Source: Ignavibacteriota bacterium (lineage in GTDB: Bacteria; Bacteroidota; Ignavibacteria; Tepidaquicellales; OLB5). From it: DNA of 37,595 nt. Every line of letters starts with the position of its first letter. Within the stretch, counting starts at the first letter, position 1. Where the stretch lies: assembly GCA_003820375.1 (NCBI GenBank), contig RPQH01000041.1, positions 1 through 37,595 of the forward strand. Direction: 5' to 3'. The position numbers and the translations under genes were made by a program. Of this stretch, positions 29,651 to 37,394 are shown piece by piece. Below the pieces are notes generated by a model. The model had not been told where the DNA came from. It ran no database searches and saw only the letters and a program-made list of their open reading frames with translations.

Positions 29651-31621
29651 TTATTGATTTTCAGTTTCGTCAATTCCTGATTCCTCAGATTGTTCAATTT
29701 CTACCTTTTCAATTTCCATTGCTTTTGTTTTACTAATATAAAAAGAATATCCTGTTAGCAAGAAGAAAATTGCCTCTTGTGGGTTTAAACTCCAATTATT
29801 AAAGTCGAATGATTCTCCAAATTTTCTGTCTGAAAATATAATCTTACCTACCTTACTGTATTGTTTGGCTTTTTCCATAAGTGCATTCCGCAGTTTCTTA
29901 ATATCATCTCTGTCCATTCCATTAAAATTTACTTTTTGAATAACAGTTCTTTTTTTTCCTTTTTGAATAAACTCAACAACATTTAGCATTCTTCCTAAAT
30001 AGAACATAGCTTGTTGTTGTTGTGTTAATTGCATTTTATTGAAGAAATCCAGTATGGCTTGGTCATATATGTCTCCTGTTTCTTCAATGATTGGTTTTGT
30101 TTCTTCCATTTTAAATAAATTTAATTTTTTTAGGATTTCTATAAATGCAAGATATTTGAAAACACTGTCTCTTACTGATTTACTAAAATATTCTTTTGTT
30201 GACATTGGAATATTTGTGTAACTTTTATATCGTTCGTAATAGTGACATAAAATAAGTTCCGTGAAATAAACAAATAAATTTTCTTTATCAATAGTTCTGT
30301 TTTCTAAAATAGTTTTAAACAAATCTAATGCTTTATTTTTCTTTTCCTTATCTTTTCGTATTGGAATTAAGGTGTAAACAGTATTGAAATTAAAAAACTT
30401 CCCTGAAGTTCCGTATTCTGTCATTACACTGTTCCAGTCTACATACCTTGCCGCTTTTAATTCCCAATGCATTTCTCTAAAAGTCTTTATTACCTTTTGA
30501 TAATGAAAACTACTTACATCTTTGATAATTTCTGTTGACTTGAAAAAATTACCATCCGATTCATAAGCAATGAAGTTAATCCAAAAAATATTATTAGTTT
30601 CATCTTTTACATCTTTTACAATATTTTCAAGAGTTTCAAAACTAAACAGCATATCAGATTGTTCTTTTATTCCTCTCAATGCAAATTCCCAATCTAGGTT
30701 TTCCTCTTCCCGGAAGTGAGGTATTATTACGTGGTCGATATTGGCAATTTTTACTTTGTAATCTTTTAAAATAAAATTTGAGGCATAGTCTAATTTCTCC
30801 TGGTTTTGTTTACTTACTTGGTAATTTATTGGGAAATTATTTTTATTAAATAGTGATGCATAGTTCTTAGTTTCTGTAACAAACATTTTATTCAAGCTGT
30901 ACCTTTTTGTTAAATTCATTTCAACTACATTTTCAGATAATTCTCCACTTGCATAACACAGCTTTTGCGATTTATGTGAATTGTCTTTATCGTCAGATTT
31001 CTTCTCTGTTTTTAAAAATTTGCTTTTTAAAAACTCTAAGTAATCCGAATTTTCTGCTATAGGTTTTGGTTCATTTATTCCGTATTTGCTTGCTTTTACT
31101 GCCGCATATACCAAAACTATATTTTCATTATTATTTAATTTTAATTTTCTTTCAATTGCATTAATATTTATTTCATTTATTTCATTAATAAACTTTTCCT
31201 TAAGCGAAAATATACCAGCTAAAATATTACAAAATGTTTCACTTGGTGAAAATTTATTTTCTTTTTTAACCCCCTCAGAAATCTCACCCTCTTGTACTTG
31301 CTCATTTTCTTTTCCAAAAAAGGTTTTGTAAAGTTGAATTAATTTGCTTGCTTGCACTGTAGCATAAATGGCTTTATTGTTTCCACCTTGTACTTTCAAT
31401 AATTTCAATTGTTCAATCAATCTCTCATCATATTTACTTATATTCTTCGTTTCAATTACCACTTTCATCTCGTCCAAATCAAAAATTATTGGCAAGACAT
31501 AGTTGGTTACCTCATTTCTATTATTATCTGTCGTTCTAATCATTGGTTTATCTAAAAACCTATCCCATTCACTTTTTCCCCTGCTTTGCCATTCGCCTAT
31601 TTTTAGAAGTGTATTTAACAT
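29651..31621 (-). CDS. cas8b: Cas8b (Csh1/TM1802-like) large subunit
   Basis: A 656-aa large Cascade subunit, expected to read the PAM and help recruit Cas3. The N-terminus (MLNTLLKIGEWQSRGKSEWDR) and the YVLPIIFDLDE segment match Bacteroidota I-B large subunits of the TM1802 type as I know them. Only three scattered cysteines occur, so the CxxC zinc finger of some Cas8b proteins is missing. It is the first gene of the cas operon. A promoter should lie within 31622-32022; a CAAATTTA (31932-31939, complement TAAATTTG) fits the -7 pattern but lacks a -33 partner. Confidence 0.9.
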   Translation of the reverse strand: MLNTLLKIGEWQSRGKSEWDRFLDKPMIRTTDNNRNEVTNYVLPIIFDLDEMKVVIETKNISKYDERLIEQLKLLKVQGGNNKAIYATVQASKLIQLYKTFFGKENEQVQEGEISEGVKKENKFSPSETFCNILAGIFSLKEKFINEINEININAIERKLKLNNNENIVLVYAAVKASKYGINEPKPIAENSDYLEFLKSKFLKTEKKSDDKDNSHKSQKLCYASGELSENVVEMNLTKRYSLNKMFVTETKNYASLFNKNNFPINYQVSKQNQEKLDYASNFILKDYKVKIANIDHVIIPHFREEENLDWEFALRGIKEQSDMLFSFETLENIVKDVKDETNNIFWINFIAYESDGNFFKSTEIIKDVSSFHYQKVIKTFREMHWELKAARYVDWNSVMTEYGTSGKFFNFNTVYTLIPIRKDKEKKNKALDLFKTILENRTIDKENLFVYFTELILCHYYERYKSYTNIPMSTKEYFSKSVRDSVFKYLAFIEILKKLNLFKMEETKPIIEETGDIYDQAILDFFNKMQLTQQQQAMFYLGRMLNVVEFIQKGKKRTVIQKVNFNGMDRDDIKKLRNALMEKAKQYSKVGKIIFSDRKFGESFDFNNWSLNPQEAIFFLLTGYSFYISKTKAMEIEKVEIEQSEESGIDETENQ

Positions 31622-31651
31622 TTTGGTATATTGTAATTTACCTTGTCAAGT

Positions 31652-31833
31652 TTACAAATAATTTGCTAAAACTTTCGTATCATCCCATGATTTTATTTTA
31701 ATTCCTTTGTCTCGCAATGTTGCTTACAGCATGAAAACTATTCTATGATATTATGCACTTGCTTTACAAAAGTCTCAGTCTTTTTCCATAAATTATCTTC
31801 AAGTTCTTTTATTGCTCTGTAGTCAAAGAATGA
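31652..31833 (-). pseudogene. Frame-broken gene debris upstream of cas8b
   Basis: Two short minus-strand open frames abut. The first (31833-31738) encodes protein-like sequence with DYRAIKELEDNLWKK and KQVHNIIE, then a stop. The second, ending at 31652 in another frame, encodes LRDKGIKIKSWDDTKVLANYL. Neither has a convincing start of its own. They look like the tail of one decayed gene with a stop and a frameshift. I cannot name the family. Confidence 0.35.
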
Positions 31834-32022
31834 TTATCTTTTTAATTTGAATTTGGAAATGTCTTAAATTGTGTCTTTTAATGTGATTAGTTATCGGCGT
31901 TTTTGCACAGGGTCTAAAGGTCTATTATTTGCAAATTTATACTTATTATTTGCTTAATTCAATATACTCCGTACAAAAGGTTAAATCCTGTTTAAAGTGA
32001 ATTTGTCTATTGATTAAAGGAT

Positions 32023-32352
32023 TCACCTTATTTCAAAAGCTGTTCTAAAAATTATTTTGTAAGGTTTTGTATAAAGTACTATTGCATACTTGCCTCTTAG
32101 TATTTTGGTAGGTAGTAAATTCACTGTGTAATAATCCCTTGCATCCATTTCACCACCATTCACACATCTTTTTTCACTATCGTTTATTCTATATTCTATT
32201 ATTGCATCCGGTAGTATGTAATCCGCTAAATACCATCCATATCCTTCACTATCTTTGACAACTTTAATTACTTGCGTATTTGTCACATCATATATAAATA
32301 TTAACTGGAAAAGAATAAAAAATAGATAAATTGTATATTTTTTGTTTTTCAT
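32023..32352 (-). CDS. Exported hypothetical protein
   Basis: A 109-aa protein with a strong hydrophobic N-terminus (YTIYLFFILFQLIFIYDV) that is either a signal peptide or a membrane anchor. The mature part has two aromatic-rich segments and one cysteine (EKRCVNGGEMDARDYY). I do not recognise it. It lies alone between the cas operon and the second integrase, with non-coding DNA on both sides, and may be an island-specific gene. Confidence 0.5.
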   Translation of the reverse strand: MKNKKYTIYLFFILFQLIFIYDVTNTQVIKVVKDSEGYGWYLADYILPDAIIEYRINDSEKRCVNGGEMDARDYYTVNLLPTKILRGKYAIVLYTKPYKIIFRTAFEIR

Positions 32353-33512
32353 TTAATTTCCTTTCTTGTTCTTTGTTTCCAACGTTATTAATATAATCAT
32401 CTGATCTATTATTATAATATCAATGTATGATATTAATTCACTTTATCGTTTTTATCTCTTCTTTTCCTTTTATTTCAATAATGTTTCACCTATTGTTTTA
32501 CACCTTTTCACTTACAAAACCTCTCTTAAACGTTATATGAAAGGAATAAACATATTGTAAGAACTCTTTTATCTTGTCCCTTTATCCGCTCCGCTGTTTA
32601 TTTAAACCCGGCATCCGCTTCAGCGCACTTTGTGCAATTCCGCTCTTCAATTCTATCATTTCATTTGGTATAGGGATATTGTGTTCGCCTGTCGGCCTTC
32701 GGCAGACCTGACTGCCTTTGGCAGACCTGACTGCCTTCGGCAGTTGCCTCACCCCGAATTTTAGCCAAAAAAATGAGAAAATAACAAGGCATTATGTAAA
32801 GCTGTTTTACTTTATCCTGTTGTCAGAATATAATTGAATCCCGGTTCGTTTGTTTTTCATTTGTTGCCTGTCTTTAAGCGATGTATCACAGCTTCCGATT
32901 CTCCCGAATACATAATGCGTGTTATTTCTCATTTTTTTGGGCTTATCTGGTAATCATCTCATAACATTTTTGATATCAAGCCGGTGCGGGAAAAAAGACT
33001 GTTCGCTACACCGTTATTGAATTTCTTTCAGGTGTTGGCTTTTTCTGGTAGTTTTAGTTTTGGTTCGCTCACAGACTTTTTCCCTTGTTTTATCCCCGTC
33101 ACGTTTTATATTCGCAGATTGCTCATGCACTTATGAAATGGCGTTGTATTGTGCATTCGCAAACTGCTATCATCAAATCATAATATGTTTTCTCTTGTCC
33201 TGTTGAATCTTGCATTATCACCTCATCCTTTCTCCGCTGCAAAGTCAATTCATCATTTCATTTGGTGATAAGTCACACGCTCCGTTTCACCGAAGGGGTA
33301 TATAGTATTCGGATTAATTATTGTTAACGGTTCTGATTTTCTTTTTTGGGTTAATTGTAGTTTTTGATGATAGGGTGGCATATCTGGCGGAACTCCTCAC
33401 GTTGACGCTAATACTGTTGCAATTCATCAGGTCTCATTAAAATATTTCATAATAAAACCATTTACATTTTACATTATACATGATACCCCAGTATATTTAT
33501 AGATTAGCTGTA
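32353..33512. other. Long non-coding stretch with hairpin repeats
   Basis: No open frame of substance is present in 1.16 kb. The base composition is more GC-mixed and T-rich in patches than the flanking genes. It contains a tandem set of small hairpins (32693-32743, listed separately) and several stop-rich, gene-like fragments that I cannot place. It may be decayed sequence next to the integrase. Confidence 0.5.
32693..32743. repeat. Three tandem 19-bp units with a CTGCCTTYGGCAG hairpin
   Basis: The units start at 32693, 32712 and 32731. Each holds the 13-bp palindromic core (the first begins CGGCC instead of CTGCC), joined by ACCTGA. The same core occurs at 37195-37207 outside the island, so this is probably a dispersed palindromic repeat of the genome. 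Confidence 0.7.
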
Positions 33513-34592
33513 TTAAGCTATCTTTATCATATTCACTGCATCTCTTAAATCTTCTGTTTCAATATGTATATATCCCATTGTTGTTTTTATGTCACTATGT
33601 CCTGCAAGCTGTTTTGTAAAGTTAATATTTACTCCATTTTTTATGAGATTGGTTATAAAAGTATGCCTCAAACAATGGAAGTGGAATTTTTCAGGTAAAC
33701 TCACAGTCCTTAGATATTTCTTAAATAGCTTAGATACATGATTACCAAAGAGTTTTCTGCCCATGTTATTGGTAAATAGGTACTTCTCCGGTTCAGATAG
33801 CTCTATAACGTTTCCTGAGTGGCTTAAAATTGATTGTATGACCTCTAGTAAATGATCTGAGATGGGAATATATCTTATCTTACCTGTTTTGATTTTAAAA
33901 TCCGGCTTATTTCTGATAGTTAATACTAATTTAATAAAATCAATATCCTTTAATTGAATGTTTAAAATCTCATTTAACCTGCATCCGGTTAACAATGCAA
34001 ATTTTATCAAATTTCTAAAATTTTCATTATGAATTTTTAATAGTATCAAATTAATTTCTTCACTGCTGAAGCTAAGTTTATCTTTTTGTGGAATGGTGAA
34101 TTGTTTTATCCCTTTAATGGGATTTTGAATAATTAAGTTTAGTTTTACTGCAATATTGAATGCAGCTATAAGAGTTCTGATTTCAATATTGATTGTTGTT
34201 TTACTGACCAGATTTGAACGGTATGATTTATATTTCTCCATACCTAATACCGTTAATTGCTTTACCTGAATATTCCCCAAAAAATTAATAAAATTGTTTA
34301 AAGTAGTTGTGTAAACTTTCATCGTCTTAAACTCAAAGTTTATTTTCACATAGCTTAAAACATCATCTCTTAGATTATTCAGTGTGTAATGCTGTGAAAT
34401 TGGTTTATTTGCGGCTAGCGAATTGGAAAGCTCATAATCCCTAAGAAATTTATAAGCATCATTACGTTTCTTGGTTCCAGTGGATATTTTGGTTCTTTTT
34501 CCGGTAATAAGATTAGTGATGTAAAGATCGTAAACGCCTTTATACCCTTTTGAAATAAACATTAGATTTTCCTTTTCTAATGTTACGCTCAC
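33513..34592 (-). CDS. Island integrase, tyrosine recombinase next to tRNA-Lys
   Basis: A 359-aa recombinase that most likely integrated the island. The N-terminal segment YKGVYDLYITNLITGKRTK, a SAM-like domain and the catalytic domain carry Arg205 (LTGCRLNEILNI), His306 and Arg309 (HFHCLRHTFIT), His332 (LAGHSDIKTT) and the nucleophile Tyr341. The set is complete. It starts 73 bp from the right att copy, with the tandem GTCACTA motif in its upstream region, so that motif could also control its expression. It is related to the integrase at 17590-18756 over its full length. Confidence 0.95.
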   Translation of the reverse strand: MSVTLEKENLMFISKGYKGVYDLYITNLITGKRTKISTGTKKRNDAYKFLRDYELSNSLAANKPISQHYTLNNLRDDVLSYVKINFEFKTMKVYTTTLNNFINFLGNIQVKQLTVLGMEKYKSYRSNLVSKTTINIEIRTLIAAFNIAVKLNLIIQNPIKGIKQFTIPQKDKLSFSSEEINLILLKIHNENFRNLIKFALLTGCRLNEILNIQLKDIDFIKLVLTIRNKPDFKIKTGKIRYIPISDHLLEVIQSILSHSGNVIELSEPEKYLFTNNMGRKLFGNHVSKLFKKYLRTVSLPEKFHFHCLRHTFITNLIKNGVNINFTKQLAGHSDIKTTMGYIHIETEDLRDAVNMIKIA

Positions 34593-34606
34593 CTTAGAAA
34601 ACAGGT

Positions 34607-34634
34607 ATAGTCACTAAATAGGTCACTAAAAATG
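34607..34634. repeat. Right copy of the tandem GTCACTA motif, probable integrase arm site
   Basis: Two direct GTCACTAAA copies within 28 bp match 9444-9471 at 26 of 28 bases in the same orientation. The block lies between the integrase start and the right att copy, 30 bp from the latter. It may serve both integrase binding and autoregulation. Confidence 0.6.
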
Positions 34635-34664
34635 TCTTAGGTAGGTAAAAATGTTGAAAAACAA

Positions 34665-34713
34665 GTGAGCCCGGGTGGTCTCGAACCACCGACCCTCTGC
34701 TTAAAAGGCAGAT
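34665..34713 (-). repeat. Right attachment site within tRNA-Lys
   Basis: Exact 49-bp copy of 9320-9368. It covers the 3' half of the tRNA and one base beyond it. Identity ends where the D-arm side of the tRNA begins, so the island restored a full tRNA by supplying an identical 3' half. Confidence 0.92.
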
Positions 34714-34737
34714 GCTCTACCACTGAGCTACGGGCCC
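34666..34737 (-). tRNA. tRNA-Lys(TTT)
   Basis: A 72-nt cloverleaf: acceptor stem GGGCCCG/CGGGCTC with one G-U pair, D-arm with AGCTCAGTGGTAGAGC, anticodon stem TCTGC/GCAGA around loop CTTTTAA (anticodon TTT, 34705-34703), T-arm with GGTTCGAGACC, and discriminator A. CCA is not encoded. The gene is intact although the island is inserted in it. Confidence 0.97.
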
Positions 34738-34746
34738 TGCCATACT

Positions 34747-34776
34747 TGGTTTATAAATTTTATTCCTTATAAACCA
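34747..34776. repeat. Perfect 10-bp inverted repeat upstream of tRNA-Lys
   Basis: The arms tggtttataa and ttataaacca flank a 10-nt spacer, between the end of the Spy-like gene and the tRNA 5' end, both read on the minus strand. There is no U-run. It could end the upstream operon weakly or be part of the tRNA promoter region. Confidence 0.5.
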
Positions 34777-34837
34777 GTAAGAATTACAAATATCTGCAAT
34801 TTTCAAAACAAATTCAATTCTATTTTAAAGTATAATC

Positions 34838-35338
34838 TTATCTTCCGGGAGGCGGTGCTTTAGTAGGCCGTCCGTCCGGCTGACGGTCCGGAGGTCTTAA
34901 TGTACGTGCCAGCTCATCTATGAATAAATTGTACAGCTTCTTCTGTTCGGGGGTGCATATTGCACGCAGCTTTTCGAAATGCGTAAATGTTACCTTATCT
35001 ATTTCTTTCTGGTTATCACCTATCTGCCGTAATAAATCATTTCTTTTTATTGTATCAATGTCGTCTTTTTTCAATTCATTAAGGTAGCTGTCATGCAAAT
35101 CCCGTGAGGTATTCAACAATGATTCCATCGCTTTTCTATGCTCATTTTTCAGCTCTTCAAACTGCAGTCTCTGCTCCGGATTTAACTGCAGCCTGTCTTC
35201 AACTACCAGGCCGGGAGGAGGTCCCGGAGGGAACGGAGGATTATCTTTTTTTAATCCGAACATCACATATGCAAGTGTCAGCAAGTTGAATACAAACAGG
35301 ATTATGACAGCCGTAATTAAAAAAGTATCTTTCTTCAT
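34838..35338 (-). CDS. Spy/CpxP-like periplasmic protein
   Basis: A 166-aa envelope protein with an N-terminal membrane helix (about residues 7-27), a proline-rich linker PPFPPGPPPG, and a helical LTxxQ-type domain containing LNPEQRLQFEELKNEHRKAM and a second repeat CTPEQKKLYNLFIDEL. The C-terminus is Pro/Arg-rich. Proteins of this family act as periplasmic chaperones or metal sensors in envelope stress. It starts 1 nt after the upstream stop (TAA-A-ATG) and is third in an operon with an ECF sigma factor, so it is a likely target or partner of that stress circuit. Confidence 0.78.
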   Translation of the reverse strand: MKKDTFLITAVIILFVFNLLTLAYVMFGLKKDNPPFPPGPPPGLVVEDRLQLNPEQRLQFEELKNEHRKAMESLLNTSRDLHDSYLNELKKDDIDTIKRNDLLRQIGDNQKEIDKVTFTHFEKLRAICTPEQKKLYNLFIDELARTLRPPDRQPDGRPTKAPPPGR

Positions 35339-35339
35339 T

Positions 35340-35657
35340 TTATTTACTGATAAAAATTTGTTGAAGCGTTCTGCTGCTGCCTGACGGGAAATACTCTTCT
35401 ATAACCGATTTTGTGTCATTACCGGAATACACATCATCACCTTTATACAAAACCGCACCGGCATTAAGCAGTCCCAATAATAAAATCGTAAGAAACCCCA
35501 AGGCAACCTTCTTCTTAGATATATAAGCGGTTTCCTTTGCGGGATTTTTCAGCCGGTTGAGTATTTTAGGATATAGAAATGCACCCGCTTTAGCTCTTTG
35601 CAAGCCGTTTGTGCTGTTTAGCACTTCATTTATCCATTTTTCTATATCTTCTTTCAC
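35340..35657 (-). CDS. Small single-pass membrane protein, possible anti-sigma factor
   Basis: A 105-aa protein with a cytoplasmic N-terminal half (MKEDIEKWINEVLNSTNGLQRAKAG), one membrane helix (about 49-69, VALGFLTILLLGLLNAGAVL) and a short outer tail. Position directly after an ECF sigma gene and the topology suggest a membrane anti-sigma factor, but no zinc-binding anti-sigma motif (HxxxCxxC) is present. The role is inferred from context. Confidence 0.6.
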   Translation of the reverse strand: MKEDIEKWINEVLNSTNGLQRAKAGAFLYPKILNRLKNPAKETAYISKKKVALGFLTILLLGLLNAGAVLYKGDDVYSGNDTKSVIEEYFPSGSSRTLQQIFISK

Positions 35658-35693
35658 AATTATTTAGACGATATTCCGGTTAAATTCCTGCGG

Positions 35694-36299
35694 TTAGAGC
35701 AGCCGGTCATAAATTCCGCTTAAATGCTTCCTAAGGCTCTGTTTTGCACGGAATTGCAGTGATTCCACTGAAGATATGCTTAAGTTCATGATTTCGCATA
35801 TTTCCGGATTGCTTAATCCTTCAACTTTTGATAAAATAAATGCGGTTTTTTGAGATTCCGGCAGCTTTTCCATTGCCATAAACAGGTATTTTGAAAGCTC
35901 ACGGTTTTCAGCTTCAATGCCGGGGTGGATGAAATCGGAACGCTCCACAACCTGCTCTCCTGTTTCGGGATTGAATAAATTCGTAATGAAGCCAAATCTT
36001 TTTTTGCGTTTTGAGTAACGGATGAAGTCGAGGGATTTGTTTACCGTAATCCTGTAAACCCATGTACTGAAATTTGAATCCCCTTTGAATGAATCGATTG
36101 ATTTGAATATTTCTACAAATACATCCTGTGTGAGTTCTTCGGCATCCTGCGGATTTTGAGTATAGCTTACGGCAAGGTTATATACTTTGTCTTTATAAGA
36201 ATCGTACAGACCTTTGAAAGAAGAAGTATCCCCTTCTTTTAAGCCAATTATTAACTTTTCATCCAATTGGGTTTTTGGTATGTGCAAATGAAGAAACAA
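35694..36299 (-). CDS. ECF-type RNA polymerase sigma factor
   Basis: A 201-aa alternative sigma factor. Region 2 includes LYDSYKDKVYNLAVSYTQN, DAEELTQDVFVEIFKSI and FSTWVYRITVNKSLDFIR; region 4 includes LPESQKTAFILSKVEGLSNPEICEIMNLSISSVESLQFRAKQSLRK. It heads a three-gene operon with a membrane protein and a Spy-like protein, a layout common for envelope-stress or metal-responsive ECF circuits. MFLHLHIPKTQLDEK is the given start; the true one may be a few codons later. Confidence 0.93.
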   Translation of the reverse strand: MFLHLHIPKTQLDEKLIIGLKEGDTSSFKGLYDSYKDKVYNLAVSYTQNPQDAEELTQDVFVEIFKSIDSFKGDSNFSTWVYRITVNKSLDFIRYSKRKKRFGFITNLFNPETGEQVVERSDFIHPGIEAENRELSKYLFMAMEKLPESQKTAFILSKVEGLSNPEICEIMNLSISSVESLQFRAKQSLRKHLSGIYDRLL

Positions 36300-37394
36300 A
36301 AATATAATTATATTAAAATTGTTACAATGATATAAGCATATTAGGAAAATTTGCTTATTTCATCAAATTCAATCATTCATAACTATATGACAAGCAATTG
36401 TAACAATTGGTTTAATGATTAATTGAGGTTTTTTACGGAAATTTCATTAGTGCATTTTTCAGTACATATTTTTTTCATCCTGCCAAAATCTAACTAAATT
36501 CGTGAGCAGTATTTTTAGACAATATTACGACATGCTATAATTCATCTCTATATTATCAAAGAACGATTATTTATGCTTATACTGATATATAAGCATCACT
36601 ATATAATTTAATATAGTAAAAGCTAATTGTCAAGTTTTTGGTTAAAATAGTTTGGATGTTAAGCACAATTGCGAGCGAAGCGTGGCAATCCCATCAATTT
36701 TAGCAGGATTTATAATTATTAGAAGTTAGATGTCAGAGGTTAGAAGTTAGAAGAATCAATATGCGATTAGAACGGGATGCAGCTTAAAATAAGCCGAAAA
36801 GCCCTAAAGTATCACTTTAACTCCACCATTCCCAGCGACAAATTATTCACTATTATAAATTCATATAGCTATTTTAGTTAACGATATAGTGAAGTTTTAT
36901 TTTTCGGAATAAACCGCATTTCCTTCACATAATCGCCATTTTATTCATAGCATCCCGGTGAATTTGACGGAGCTATCTCCTTATACTGCAATGAGTTAAC
37001 CCCTGTTTTTGGAAAACGATGACCCAACTTGATACCAACTTGACCCCAACTCCGGCACAACTTGAACCCATCTCCGACTTGTTTTGAACCCAACTCTGAT
37101 TTTTTGTGGAGAAAATCCACATGCCTGCCCGTACAGGCGGGCGGCAAAATTGAGACTATGACCGGATTGGTTAGTTGCCCCGTTGTTGACTTGACTGCCT
37201 TTGGCAGTTGTTTTTTTTCCTTCCTGCTGTTTCACTCCTGTAAACAGGATTCAGGGCAGGCAGGATTCAGCATAGGCAAGTACAACTTGGGAAGGAGGGA
37301 AAGGAACTCTGATTCTCTCCTCTAGTCCTATCGCTAAATTAATTGCATTAATCAGAAATAATCAATAAGTTACAACAACAATCAAATCTGCACC
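36300..37394. other. Non-coding stretch with short repeats
   Basis: No convincing gene in 1.1 kb. Items seen: an interrupted palindromic phrase attgc...gcaat around GAGCGAAGCG (36668-36689), a repeated TTAGAAGTTAGA (36719-36754), a degenerate tandem repeat based on CAACTTGA/CCCAACT (37021-37100), and a CTGCCTTTGGCAG hairpin followed by eight T (37194-37218) that could work as a plus-strand terminator. Overlapping minus-strand open frames at 36941-37235 cross these repeats and look spurious. Confidence 0.5.
37194..37218 (+). terminator. Hairpin plus T-run, terminator-like
   Basis: ACTGCC, a TTT loop and GGCAGT, then TG and T8. It is structurally a good intrinsic terminator, but no plus-strand gene ends nearby and the core matches the dispersed hairpin of 32693-32743, so it may be only a repeat copy. 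Confidence 0.4.

Larger units (their letters stand above)
9320..34713. mobile_element. Genomic island in tRNA-Lys, carrying kdp and type I-B CRISPR-Cas
   Basis: A 49-bp exact direct repeat bounds a unit of 25,345 bp from one copy to the next. The right copy is the 3' part of an intact tRNA-Lys gene; the left copy is the orphan 3' tRNA fragment. A tyrosine recombinase gene starts 73 bp from the right copy and reads away from it. The same 28-bp tandem motif lies just inside both ends. The contents are kdpFABCDE, a second integrase, an unknown gene, a CRISPR array and eight cas genes. No conjugation, replication or phage structural genes are visible, so it is probably an integrative genomic island needing help to move, or an immobile derivative. 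Confidence 0.85.

Noticed and set aside
32370..32540. AACGTTAT motifs (near 32374 and 32529) suggesting integron attC sites
   Set aside because: Only the short core recurs; no paired inverted arms or cassette structure, and no integron integrase is present.
36941..37325. Overlapping open frames on both strands near the right edge
   Set aside because: They run through degenerate tandem repeats and hairpins and have no protein-like composition.
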